A stretch of 64,000 bases of DNA from Melioribacteraceae bacterium (GTDB taxonomy: Bacteria; Bacteroidota; Ignavibacteria; Ignavibacteriales; Melioribacteraceae). The stretch is from positions 1 to 64,000 of the forward strand of contig JAOADJ010000008.1 of assembly GCA_026417375.1 (NCBI GenBank), read 5' to 3'. Under the pieces are notes generated by a model. The model was not told the origin of the DNA. It was given only the letters and a program-made list of their open reading frames with translations, and searched no databases. The number at the start of each line of letters is the position of its first letter. The first letter of the stretch is position 1. Position numbers and translations under genes: made by a program. Shown piece after piece: positions 9,398 to 18,200 of the stretch.

Positions 9398-11143
9398 ATG
9401 AAAAAGTTCATTATCAGTTTTCTCAGTCTTTTTCTATTAGTAAAATTAATTCACGCTCAGCCAATAATTACCGAAACTAAATTATTGTACCCATCAGGTA
9501 CAAGCATTGTGAAAAACATCGAAAGCGGCAATTCAACTTATGCCTACGGTAGTTATAACATCGGGAAAGAATTAAGCGGTGCCATTCAAAAAATCTACAG
9601 AACATATTTTAGTGTTGATTTATCAACAATCCCTACGAATGCAACAATTCAAGAAGTAAAAGTAAATTATTCAACCGATTACAAAAGTTATACTTTTAAG
9701 CTCACCAATATTTCTTCATTGGGCAGCGGGCTTGGTGCAAATTGGGCAGCAATAGGGAGTGGAAGCACCTTACATTCGGGCATAGGATATGGCGGCGGAA
9801 CAATTACTTCAACTCCGGTAAAAAATCAAATGCAAAGTGCTCTTTCAAGCAGAAGTATGATAATTGGAGGTGTAGGTGAAAATGAAACCGCAAATGATTC
9901 TTATTCATATTTATCCATAAATATTGAAGTTAGATATACAAGACCCGCAGCTTCCTTAAATTTTATTGCACAGAATTATATGGATGGTGGTAACTCTGGT
10001 AATATAGGTGTTGGTATAAATACACCCACAATCACAAGCCGGACAAGCCCTTTTAGTTTTTCAATTTATGAAAACCAAACAATGTACTTCCAAGCATACG
10101 ATAATCAATCGTACAATAATTATAACTGGGTTTTCAATGATAGTGAAGCTCCTTCAAATCCTAGTAGATGGGAAAGAGATCATTTTGGTGATGTACTTAA
10201 TTTAGGTCAATCATCCTCAGCATCACGTCCGGCATTAACCTCGGAGAACGGCTCAACATTTCAAGCAGTACTTAGAAAACTCTGCAACCTAACCTTCAGC
10301 AGTTCTGGTGGTTATGTTTATGTTAATGGTAGTAAATTTTCATCACCTAAAGAAGTACAAGTTGTTGAGCAAAATTCTGTTTATGCTGTTGGTCAATGGT
10401 ATTATTCTAATGGAATAGAATATTCTTTCTCTCATTGGATAAGTGATGGTCAATCTTTTTCAAGTAATATTACTGCTTCTGAACATAAACAATTTAATGC
10501 TGTTTATATTGGCAAACCTGCTAATTCTGTTGAATATGTTCACTTCGGTAACCAAGTTAATCAACCTATCGTTATCTATTGGAATGATAATCCAAATCCA
10601 AATGTTACTCAATATCAAATCTGGAGAAAAGTTAAACATAATGGCATTATGGGTAATCCTGTTTTATTAGCTACGGTTAATCGTGGTGTCGGCTCTTTTA
10701 CTGATTATGATTATACTTTAACTTCTTCTTACTCTGATGATCTTTTACTTTATGATGTGCGTGCTTTTTACTCTGTCGATAATTCTTATTCTGATGAAGA
10801 GTGGTTTTCTGTTTTCGGTAAAATGAGTTTAGCTAATATGAAAAATGAAAATCTTAATTTAGTTGTTAATAATGAACTACCTTCTTTTTATTCTATCTCT
10901 AACTTCCCTAATCCTTTTAATCCTGAAACAACCATTAATTTTCAATTACCTGAAAATGGTTTTGTTACCTTAAAAGTTTATGATATTCTAGGTAAAGAAA
11001 TTTCTACGCTTGTTAATGAAAATAAAACGGCTGGTTTTTACAAAGTTAATTTTAATGCTACTAATTTACCGAGCGGCATTTATATTTATACAATTAGTGT
11101 TAATGGTTTTCTGCAATCTAAGAAAATGATTTTAACGAAGTAG
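9398..11143 (+). CDS. Secreted T9SS sorting-domain protein of unknown function
   Basis: A 581-residue secreted protein. The signal peptide is residues 1-20 (...KLIHAQ). Residues about 21-180 form a beta-rich domain resembling DNRLRE-type modules (RTYFSVDLSTIP, then SYLSINIEVRYT). Residues about 300-370 look like an Ig-like/bacterial repeat domain and 375-465 like a fibronectin-III module (YQIWRKVK). Residues about 495-581 are a type A T9SS sorting domain with FPNPFNPETT, LKVYDILGKE and KKMILTK, so the protein is expected on the cell surface. AAGGAG lies upstream of the ATG. No enzymatic motif is seen. Adhesion or a structural role is possible but not shown. Confidence 0.75.
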   Translation: MKKFIISFLSLFLLVKLIHAQPIITETKLLYPSGTSIVKNIESGNSTYAYGSYNIGKELSGAIQKIYRTYFSVDLSTIPTNATIQEVKVNYSTDYKSYTFKLTNISSLGSGLGANWAAIGSGSTLHSGIGYGGGTITSTPVKNQMQSALSSRSMIIGGVGENETANDSYSYLSINIEVRYTRPAASLNFIAQNYMDGGNSGNIGVGINTPTITSRTSPFSFSIYENQTMYFQAYDNQSYNNYNWVFNDSEAPSNPSRWERDHFGDVLNLGQSSSASRPALTSENGSTFQAVLRKLCNLTFSSSGGYVYVNGSKFSSPKEVQVVEQNSVYAVGQWYYSNGIEYSFSHWISDGQSFSSNITASEHKQFNAVYIGKPANSVEYVHFGNQVNQPIVIYWNDNPNPNVTQYQIWRKVKHNGIMGNPVLLATVNRGVGSFTDYDYTLTSSYSDDLLLYDVRAFYSVDNSYSDEEWFSVFGKMSLANMKNENLNLVVNNELPSFYSISNFPNPFNPETTINFQLPENGFVTLKVYDILGKEISTLVNENKTAGFYKVNFNATNLPSGIYIYTISVNGFLQSKKMILTK

Positions 11144-11216
11144 GTTATGAGAAATGTCAGTCTTCGACAACCTGTATAAAATCATGCAGGGCTCAGACTG
11201 ACATTTTATAACTTTT
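11144..11216. terminator. Large palindrome/bidirectional terminator between convergent genes
   Basis: A 12-bp perfect stem (11152-11163 with 11195-11206) is extended outside by GTTAT/ATAAC (11144-11148 with 11208-11212) and inside by a 6-bp helix with one G-U pair (11171-11176 with 11185-11190). Four T follow on the plus strand. The TGTCAGTCT...TTCGACA / CTCAGACTGACA content resembles a dispersed intergenic palindrome that I recall from Bacteroidota genomes. Confidence 0.7.
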
Positions 11217-11240
11217 GAGTCAGCTCTTTTCAATAAAAAA

Positions 11241-12038
11241 TTATTTTGGTAAAGCAAGTTTAAAAGTTGTTGAATAATTCAATGGTTCGAATGATTGCAT
11301 AATTCCAGCACCGGGAAAATTTCCTTGCATCTGTCCACCACCACGATTTCCACTCATTTGTCCGCCACCTTGTCGCATCATTCCAATTCTTTGTCCCATT
11401 GCTTCATTTTGTTCGGTTTCAAATTTTATTTTTAAATCTTCTCCTGGTAATGCTGCAATTTGAAATGAATAATCTTCATGAACCGCTAAAGGAATTTTCA
11501 TTTCATAAACAAATTTGTTTTCAGTATAACCAAGTTTTAATTCAATGCCATCTTTATTTTGTAATGGTAAAAGAGAAAGAGAAAACTTATCTTTATTTAA
11601 AACTTGAAATTCATTTTGCTTTTCTAAAAACATATCTACTAATTTCATCAGGTTTTCAGGTTGAAACATTTCTCTTCCAATATTTTGCATTTCTTCTCTT
11701 TTAGGCATTTTGTTTGGCCTTGGATATTTTATTCCAAATGCTGCATCAGAATTATTAGTCGCAATAAACCAAGTAATTAAACCATTTCTCATCATTTGCA
11801 TTGCTTTAATTCTATCTTCGGTAACAAGACATAAATAAAAAAACTTATCATCATTTGTTGTACCGAGCCAAATTTTTTGTTCTGGAATTTGTTTTAGTTC
11901 TGTTCCCCATTCATCAGATTTTCCATCAATTACAATTTCTTTCGAGCGATAATTAATAGGAATTGCACTTCCACCACCACACGAACTAAAAATTACTAAA
12001 CTAATTAAACCTAAGAATGCATGAAAATATTTTTTCAT
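11241..12038 (-). CDS. Lipoprotein with CBM9-like sugar-binding domain
   Basis: A 265-residue lipoprotein with lipobox VIFSSC (Cys20) followed by GGG. Residues about 35-215 resemble a DOMON/CBM9-like sandwich, starting IVIDGKSDEW and continuing FFYLCLVTEDRIKAMQMM, which suggests surface carbohydrate or ligand binding. The C-terminus (about 220-250) is low complexity, rich in Gly, Met and Gln. It is the last gene of the minus-strand glucan locus, 83 bases after the GH16 gene, and could present glucan to that enzyme. The fold call is moderate and the ligand is inferred. Confidence 0.6.
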   Translation of the reverse strand: MKKYFHAFLGLISLVIFSSCGGGSAIPINYRSKEIVIDGKSDEWGTELKQIPEQKIWLGTTNDDKFFYLCLVTEDRIKAMQMMRNGLITWFIATNNSDAAFGIKYPRPNKMPKREEMQNIGREMFQPENLMKLVDMFLEKQNEFQVLNKDKFSLSLLPLQNKDGIELKLGYTENKFVYEMKIPLAVHEDYSFQIAALPGEDLKIKFETEQNEAMGQRIGMMRQGGGQMSGNRGGGQMQGNFPGAGIMQSFEPLNYSTTFKLALPK

Positions 12039-12121
12039 TGTATCACTCCTTTTATTTTCATTTACAAATTAACAAATATTTAACAAAAATAATTTAAGAA
12101 ATGATTAATGAGTTTGATGAA

Positions 12122-13978
12122 TTATTTGACTAAAATCATTTTGCGGGTTTGAATAAAATCGCCAGCTTTAAGTTGATAAAAATAAACACCGGAAGATAAT
12201 GTATAATTTATAATGGAAAATGTATAATTGTAATTTCCAGGTTTTTGGTTTTCGTTTATTAATGTTGCTACTTCTCTTCCTAATACATCGTAAACTTTTA
12301 AGGATACGTGTATGTCACTCTTCAACGAGACATGCCTATCGTCAGTCAAGCTCAGGTTGACATTGGGAATTGCGTATCTTATTGTTGTTGATGGATTAAA
12401 TGGATTTGGATAATTTTGGTATAAAATAAATCGTGTTGGTAATTCAACATTTTTACCAATATCGGTTTCAATTTGCTCAATTATAATTCCATTTATTAAT
12501 GGTCTTTGAATTAATGCGGCAAAATGAATATCAAGCATGTAGTTATCAACTTCAATATTATCGAAAGTTTTTTCTAATACTGTTTTAGCTCCAACTTCTT
12601 TTACAATATCAAGTGCTGAAATTAATTTTTTACCTTGAATATAAACATCAAAAACTCTTTCGTTTGGATTTTGAATATAATTTTCAGCAAACAAAAGTTT
12701 TATTCTGTATTTACCATTTGGAATTTTAACAACATATTTTGCCAATCCATTAATTTCAGTTTGATAAATATAATCGTCATTTGTTCCTATTATATTATCA
12801 GGAGAAAAAGCTTTGCTGCCTTCCATAAAACCATAACTCGATGTATCAGTTTTAAATTCTTTATCTGAAATAAAATCATTAAAAGCATCACCACCAATAT
12901 TTATTTTTAATGGGAATTTAAAACTCGGTGGAGCTAAAATTGCTTTTGCAAACATTGAAGTTGAATTGCCAAATAAGTCTTTTATTCCAGAATTTATAAT
13001 CATTAAAGGTAAAGATTTTAAATCAAGTTTTTCGGTTTCAAGTAATAAAGTTCTTTTATCATTTTGTAATGTTGCTTTTTTAACTGGAGACAATCCAACC
13101 AAATTATATTTTGAAATATTTTCAACACTTTGTTTTTCAACTTCTTCAGAAAAAAATATTTGAATTTTATTTTCACTTAATGCAATAATACTCATTATTG
13201 CTGGTGCTTTTTTATCTGTAAATCCAACATCATTTTTATCAGTTAAACATAAAATCATTTTCCCATCTTTGAACACAATATTTTCAGGAAGCATATCAGA
13301 GTTATTTCCATCCCAGGTATGAGTAGCCTTTTCCCATCTTGTTTCATCGAAAGAATTAAAATCATCTTTCCATTTAAAAGTAAAATTATTGTTTGTGCCA
13401 TAATTTCCTTTATTTGGAGTATACGAATAATATGCAGCCCAATCATAATAGGTAAATGCAGGAAGTAAATTATCACTCCACATACCAACCCAATTCGGAT
13501 AATTTGGAAGCCAAACATTAAACATAAATTTTTGTGGGCGGATTAAAGTTTTAACAAAATCCTCAGTTTGTCTGTAAACTTCAATTCCATCAATAAACCA
13601 TGCTACATAATCCGGAGTCCATTCAAACGCATAAGTATGATAATCTTCTGCTGGATTAAAATTCACATAATGATGTCGGACATGATTAATCATTGAAGGT
13701 GTTATGGTATTAAACTGCACATCATTTTTATATCTACCCAAAATTTCAATATCAATTTCGTTCCATTTACTTGTGCTGAAAGGATCATTTTCTAATCCAT
13801 CAAAATATGTAAACATAGTGCTTAATGAACCCTCTTTTCCGGAAGCTTTAAAACTTGCTTCAAATCTTCCATAAAGAAATGATTCTTTAGTTCTGTATTC
13901 AGCTCCTTTATAATTTTTTGAAAATGAACTTATAACCGGAAATAAAATAAATATTACAATAAAAAAAATTTTTCTCAT
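12122..13978 (-). CDS. Circularly permuted GH16 lichenase with malectin and T9SS domains
   Basis: A 618-residue secreted beta-1,3-1,4-glucanase. The order of GH16 parts is inverted as in Fibrobacter succinogenes lichenase. The protein begins YRTKESFLYGRFEASF and the catalytic motif EIDIE (E74, D76, E78) comes early. The block that is N-terminal in ordinary lichenases (DDFNSFDETRWEKATHTW) is at about 205-247. Residues 257-350 look Ig-like, 355-502 are a malectin-like domain and 520-618 a T9SS sorting domain. I start at the ATG 13978, with GGAG upstream; the longer GTG frame begins inside the upstream terminator stem. The sorting domain carries an extra 17-residue loop coded by a GC-richer palindrome. 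Confidence 0.88.
   Translation of the reverse strand: MRKIFFIVIFILFPVISSFSKNYKGAEYRTKESFLYGRFEASFKASGKEGSLSTMFTYFDGLENDPFSTSKWNEIDIEILGRYKNDVQFNTITPSMINHVRHHYVNFNPAEDYHTYAFEWTPDYVAWFIDGIEVYRQTEDFVKTLIRPQKFMFNVWLPNYPNWVGMWSDNLLPAFTYYDWAAYYSYTPNKGNYGTNNNFTFKWKDDFNSFDETRWEKATHTWDGNNSDMLPENIVFKDGKMILCLTDKNDVGFTDKKAPAIMSIIALSENKIQIFFSEEVEKQSVENISKYNLVGLSPVKKATLQNDKRTLLLETEKLDLKSLPLMIINSGIKDLFGNSTSMFAKAILAPPSFKFPLKINIGGDAFNDFISDKEFKTDTSSYGFMEGSKAFSPDNIIGTNDDYIYQTEINGLAKYVVKIPNGKYRIKLLFAENYIQNPNERVFDVYIQGKKLISALDIVKEVGAKTVLEKTFDNIEVDNYMLDIHFAALIQRPLINGIIIEQIETDIGKNVELPTRFILYQNYPNPFNPSTTIRYAIPNVNLSLTDDRHVSLKSDIHVSLKVYDVLGREVATLINENQKPGNYNYTFSIINYTLSSGVYFYQLKAGDFIQTRKMILVK
12313..12362 (-). repeat. 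REP-like palindrome inserted in coding sequence
   Basis: Fifty bases bounded by TGTCA (12313-12317) and TGACA (12358-12362) encode extra residues in the GH16 sorting domain. The block is 48% GC against about 30% around it, and contains GAGCTTGACTGAC and GTTGAAGAGTGACA on the minus strand. This resembles the intergenic palindrome at 11144-11216. The insertion keeps frame. Confidence 0.55.
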
Positions 13979-13993
13979 TTTAACTCCATAAAT

Positions 13994-14019
13994 AAAAAAG
14001 GGTGAAATTTCTTTCACCC
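13994..14019 (-). terminator. Rho-independent terminator after the PorV-like gene
   Basis: A perfect 8-bp stem GGGTGAAA/TTTCACCC (14000-14007 with 14012-14019) has a GAAA tetraloop on the minus strand and six T after it (13994-13999). It separates the TonB/PorV operon from the GH16 gene, whose ATG lies 16 bases further on. Confidence 0.92.
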
Positions 14020-14065
14020 TATATTACCGTAATTAATCTAGGAGGCACCATGATTTTATACGGAT

Positions 14066-15094
14066 TTAAAAATTTACACTCAGGGTAAATTTTTGTACAT
14101 TTTTTAATCTGCCAAAATCACCATAAGAATAATCAATTTTCAAAGCCACATTTCCAATAAAATTTTGTTTGATTCCGGCACCAACTGTAAAAGATTCTTC
14201 AGAATCTTTTAAGAATAATGATTTGAACCCACCACGAACAAAGAACATATCATTAAATCCATATTCGGCACCTACGTTAACACTTTCATAATCATCAGCT
14301 GGATGCATTGCATCAAGAGCAACGGTTAATTTGTGCATTTCAGATTTTATTGGATCATAAGATAAACCAACTCTAAAATTTAATGGTAATTCCCAATAAT
14401 CAGTTTGTAGATATGCAGGAATTTGGCCATTATTTCCAGTACTATTTGGGTCTGGATCATATAAAACTAAAGTGCTGTTACCATCCAATTTCATTTTAGT
14501 GCCAAAATTTGAAATAGACATAGCAAGCATAATTCCATCAAAAGGTGTTCTATAAATTACGCCCAGATCAAGTGCAAAAGCTGATGCAGAAGTTCTCCAA
14601 ATTTTTTGCATTACAAATTTCGGATTAAATCCAATTGCAAAATTATCTGTAAGATTAATTGCATAAGCAATTGAGAAATAAGCATCAGTTACACCAAAAG
14701 TTTCACCTGTACCTTCAGGGCTTTCAATAGTTCTAACAGCCATTTCTTCAATTGAAGAAGTTAAAAATGAAACACCAATAGCACCATAATCGCCAAGATT
14801 GTAAGATGCAGCAAGGAAATTATATTTTATATCTGCAATCCAATTAGTATGGTCAAATATTACAGCCCCACCAGGAATTTTTGCAATACCAGAAGGATTC
14901 CAAAACAGAGTAGATGGGTCATCTGCAACAGCTACAAATGCACTTCCCATTGCAGATGCTCTTGCACCTTGACTAATTGATAAAAATGGTGCGGCTGTTG
15001 TTCCTCTTTTAGAAACATTTGAAACAAAGTTTTGTTGTGCATTTACAAATGCAAAACTAATAAGTATCATTAAAATTAAATTTATTCTTTTCAT
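14066..15094 (-). CDS. PorV/PorQ-family outer-membrane protein
   Basis: A 342-residue outer-membrane beta-barrel of the PorV/PorQ (UPF0164) family. It has a signal peptide (residues 1-19, ...FVNAQ), then the family signature FLSISQGARASAMGSAFVAVADDPSTLFWNPSG (split here as about residues 39-71), and ends in beta strands with a terminal Phe. PorV proteins work with type IX secretion as a shuttle or partner of sorted surface proteins. Here it follows a 1037-aa secreted protein and a TonB receptor, suggesting a dedicated partner. I choose the ATG at 15094 because GGAGA lies correctly upstream; a GTG 15 bases earlier is less likely. A terminator follows. Confidence 0.82.
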   Translation of the reverse strand: MKRINLILMILISFAFVNAQQNFVSNVSKRGTTAAPFLSISQGARASAMGSAFVAVADDPSTLFWNPSGIAKIPGGAVIFDHTNWIADIKYNFLAASYNLGDYGAIGVSFLTSSIEEMAVRTIESPEGTGETFGVTDAYFSIAYAINLTDNFAIGFNPKFVMQKIWRTSASAFALDLGVIYRTPFDGIMLAMSISNFGTKMKLDGNSTLVLYDPDPNSTGNNGQIPAYLQTDYWELPLNFRVGLSYDPIKSEMHKLTVALDAMHPADDYESVNVGAEYGFNDMFFVRGGFKSLFLKDSEESFTVGAGIKQNFIGNVALKIDYSYGDFGRLKNVQKFTLSVNF

Positions 15095-15109
15095 ATTAAT
15101 TCTCCGCAC

Positions 15110-18100
15110 CTATTTAATTATCGCAAATTTGCCAATGTATTCACCGATACCCGGTGCATCAACATGATAAATATATAAACCATATGCTAAGTCCATTCCA
15201 TCTTCGCTTATTAAATTCCAACTCACAGTTCCATCTTCTGCACCATTTGTTTTTTCTATAGTTTTGATCAATTGTCCTGTTACGGTATAAATTCTAATGG
15301 TACACTGAACTGGAAGATGAATAAAATCTAATCTTCTTTCACCGCGTCCTGTTTGATTAAGATTTCTCTTTTCCCATGCATTTGCACTGATATATGGATT
15401 AGGAACTACAGCAATTTTATTCAAAGAGTTTTTAGCCAATTCCTGATCAATTACAGCTCCTTTTGTGCTGAATTCAAAATAGTCACCTTCTTTAAATGGT
15501 CTTGAAGTAGTAAATCTAAATACATCACCGGCACGTGGTGCAGCCCACATTGGAGCAGCAGGAATTCTTAACTGAATTCTCCATGTTAATCTGAACTGAT
15601 TATTTTCATATTCAATAATTACAATATCATCACCCATTGTTAATTTACCATCTTTATCATTATCAAATACTTCTAAATCGCAAGCCCTTCCTTCAGTAAT
15701 ATTTCTTCCTTTAATTGGAACAACTAATTTTTGAAATGGTGTTGTATATGTTTGTCCATCCGGCAACCATTCAATTTCATAATCAGCTGGCCAGGTTACA
15801 TTTCTTGTAGGTGAAGATTTATCCGGAGCTACTAGTATATCAATATTGCTATATCCTTTAACAAAACCTTTTGTTTTTACCGCTCCCATTGTATCTAAAT
15901 TTACAGATACTACTAAACCATCAAATGGAGCACTAAATTGACCTTTGCTGAATTGTGATGAATCAACTTTAGCAAAAATTGTTTCTTCTTTGCCGGCTAA
16001 TGTTCTTGTTATTGAATATGCTGTAGTTTTATATTTTGCAGAAGTTCCACCACTTGAAAATCTAACTTTATATGTAGCACCTTCCTGAACCTGACGAGGA
16101 TCCAAAACAACTAAGTTTAATTTTCCAGTACCAATTCCTTGTTTTACTTTAGAAACATCACCTAAAACCTGAGGTGGTTTATAACCTGCAGAAGGTGCAT
16201 TAGGAGTAACAACTGCACAGTTTATATCCACAAAACGAATTGAACCAGAAAAATCCTGTGTTATAATTTTTGTTGTTTCAGTTGGTATTAATCCTTTTGT
16301 ACCAAAACTTGGATCTCCTTGGTCATAAGCTACTAAAGCATAATAATAAGTTGAACCATTAACAACTGTTGTATCAATAAATGAATGTTGTAATCCGGTA
16401 TCACTTCCTCTCCAAAAATGAGCGCCATTAATACCAATTGGGTCTGGTCCTTTAATTCCATTTTTCAAATCAAATTGTGCAATTGGTTTCCAATATTTAG
16501 CTTCCCCTTTTGAATCTGTAATTACTTTTATATCATTAAATTCTGGTTCCTGACTTCTATAAAGTAAATATCCTTCAAAATCGAACTTTCGTAAAAAGTT
16601 ATCATAAGATTTTTCTGCTTTATTATCCCAGTATAAAAATACTTTTTTATCACCGGGAATAGCGGTTAAAGTTGGTTTCAAAGGTGGTTTAGAAAAATTA
16701 TAATTTGCATTATAAATATTTTGAACAGTTTCCTTATTGAAAACCATATCTTGATAATCGCTACCAAAAACTAACGCAACAGAAAATCTTTCTCTTCTAT
16801 ATTTTTTCAATGGGAATGGACCTGAACCAAAAAGAATCTGAATATTTGATTTTGTTAAAGAGGTATCAAAACTTCCATAATTCATTTTACGCCATATAAC
16901 TTCATCATTCTTTGGCCAAATTGCACTTGGACCTTTATTAGATAATCTTTCAATTACTAAACTTGTTAAACCAATTTGATCTGATTCATCTTTATCTGTT
17001 GCATCAAAATTTGGTTCGCCTGGTGTAGGTTTTCCATCCCCTTCTCCTTCATCTGGTCCGGTATATTGAGGATCGTAAGTGCCAACACCATCTTTACCTA
17101 AGTCATCATTTAAAGGTTCATTTTCATCTGGATCCCATTTACCATTTTTATTTAGATCAGTAAAAGATTGCCAGTCTTTATCATTATCAATTCCATCATC
17201 TCTTTTTTCATCAATCATTCCATCTTCATCATCATCTGCATTGTTAAAACCATTTCCTGGTGATTCCAAGAAAGCATATCCAACATAACCAGTTTTCCAA
17301 TTATCGGGTGGTGCAATGCCATCAGCATCATAAGCATATGCAATATCAAGTTTGGTATTATAAGAAGCATTGTCATCACCATTATCATCAACACCGCCTA
17401 CTCCGGTATCGCAATAAAAACCGAAATAAGTTGTATCATAATTTACGTCAGACATATTAACAATATCGAAGTGCCAGAAGATTATATCTTCGGCTAATAC
17501 GTGAGACCATTGAAATCCACGAACTTCTTCTCTTAAACCTAATCCTCCTCTATCTTTTTGAGCAGCTATTGGATAATAACCGTAGGGAGGACGAGTAAAT
17601 TCCATATCACGCGAATCATCCATTACATAAAAAGTTTCAACATCTGCATTCTGAACTCCACGACCAAAATAACCAAACCAATATCCATCCCAGGTGGGAT
17701 CTGTATTTGGAAGAGAACGGGGCCATTGATCTGGCCAGGTTTTTGGCTTGGTACTTATAGCTGGTTGTTCACTACCTGGTGCAGCATAGCCGGGTACTGG
17801 CTCCATAACCCAAAGTTCATTTGTTGTTGGATTAAAATCAACTTCTTCACGATATGATGTTTGAGCCGGGTGAACAATTTGTTGATTCATAGGAGCTAAT
17901 ATAGATGCCGTAACAATTGGTGTACATCCATCTAAATAGTTTCTTCCAGTACCTTTTGGCCATTCACCCGAAGGTCTATCTGGCCAGTAACCAATTTGTC
18001 CATCGTTTGAAAAAAGAGTTCTCACTAAATTACCATCAAGAACACCTTTCTTACGATAGGTTTTATCCCCCATTGGTTCTCTTAAATATTTTTGTATTTG

Positions 18101-18172
18101 CTCTGCTGTTTGTGAAAAAATAATGTTTGAAACAAACATCAGAGTGATTAATAATAATATTCTATTCTTCAT
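15110..18172 (-). CDS. Large secreted Asp-rich (Ca-binding type) protein with sorting domain
   Basis: A 1020-residue secreted protein (from the ATG at 18172; GGAG is upstream; the open frame would allow 1037). The signal peptide ends ...NIIFSQ near residue 20. Residues about 275-400 are rich in DxDxDG-like motifs (NADDDEDGMIDEKRDDG, DLNKNGKWDPDE), typical of calcium-binding thrombospondin-3-like repeats. Fibronectin-like segments lie near 500-630. The C-terminus (about 930-1020) is a divergent sorting domain with VVPNPYISANAWEKR and IRIYTVTGQLIKTIE. It lies between the TonB receptor (28 bases) and the PorV-like gene (15 bases). It may be the surface glycan-binding partner of the receptor, since no SusD is present; that role is inference. 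Confidence 0.72.
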   Translation of the reverse strand: MKNRILLLITLMFVSNIIFSQTAEQIQKYLREPMGDKTYRKKGVLDGNLVRTLFSNDGQIGYWPDRPSGEWPKGTGRNYLDGCTPIVTASILAPMNQQIVHPAQTSYREEVDFNPTTNELWVMEPVPGYAAPGSEQPAISTKPKTWPDQWPRSLPNTDPTWDGYWFGYFGRGVQNADVETFYVMDDSRDMEFTRPPYGYYPIAAQKDRGGLGLREEVRGFQWSHVLAEDIIFWHFDIVNMSDVNYDTTYFGFYCDTGVGGVDDNGDDNASYNTKLDIAYAYDADGIAPPDNWKTGYVGYAFLESPGNGFNNADDDEDGMIDEKRDDGIDNDKDWQSFTDLNKNGKWDPDENEPLNDDLGKDGVGTYDPQYTGPDEGEGDGKPTPGEPNFDATDKDESDQIGLTSLVIERLSNKGPSAIWPKNDEVIWRKMNYGSFDTSLTKSNIQILFGSGPFPLKKYRRERFSVALVFGSDYQDMVFNKETVQNIYNANYNFSKPPLKPTLTAIPGDKKVFLYWDNKAEKSYDNFLRKFDFEGYLLYRSQEPEFNDIKVITDSKGEAKYWKPIAQFDLKNGIKGPDPIGINGAHFWRGSDTGLQHSFIDTTVVNGSTYYYALVAYDQGDPSFGTKGLIPTETTKIITQDFSGSIRFVDINCAVVTPNAPSAGYKPPQVLGDVSKVKQGIGTGKLNLVVLDPRQVQEGATYKVRFSSGGTSAKYKTTAYSITRTLAGKEETIFAKVDSSQFSKGQFSAPFDGLVVSVNLDTMGAVKTKGFVKGYSNIDILVAPDKSSPTRNVTWPADYEIEWLPDGQTYTTPFQKLVVPIKGRNITEGRACDLEVFDNDKDGKLTMGDDIVIIEYENNQFRLTWRIQLRIPAAPMWAAPRAGDVFRFTTSRPFKEGDYFEFSTKGAVIDQELAKNSLNKIAVVPNPYISANAWEKRNLNQTGRGERRLDFIHLPVQCTIRIYTVTGQLIKTIEKTNGAEDGTVSWNLISEDGMDLAYGLYIYHVDAPGIGEYIGKFAIIK

Positions 18173-18200
18173 TATTCGCTCCATTTTCTCTTTTCTCTTT

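Noticed and set aside
13979-14017. Longer GH16 reading frame starting at GTG 14017
   Set aside because: The GTG lies within the stem of a strong terminator, while the ATG at 13978 has a proper GGAG and begins a normal signal peptide.
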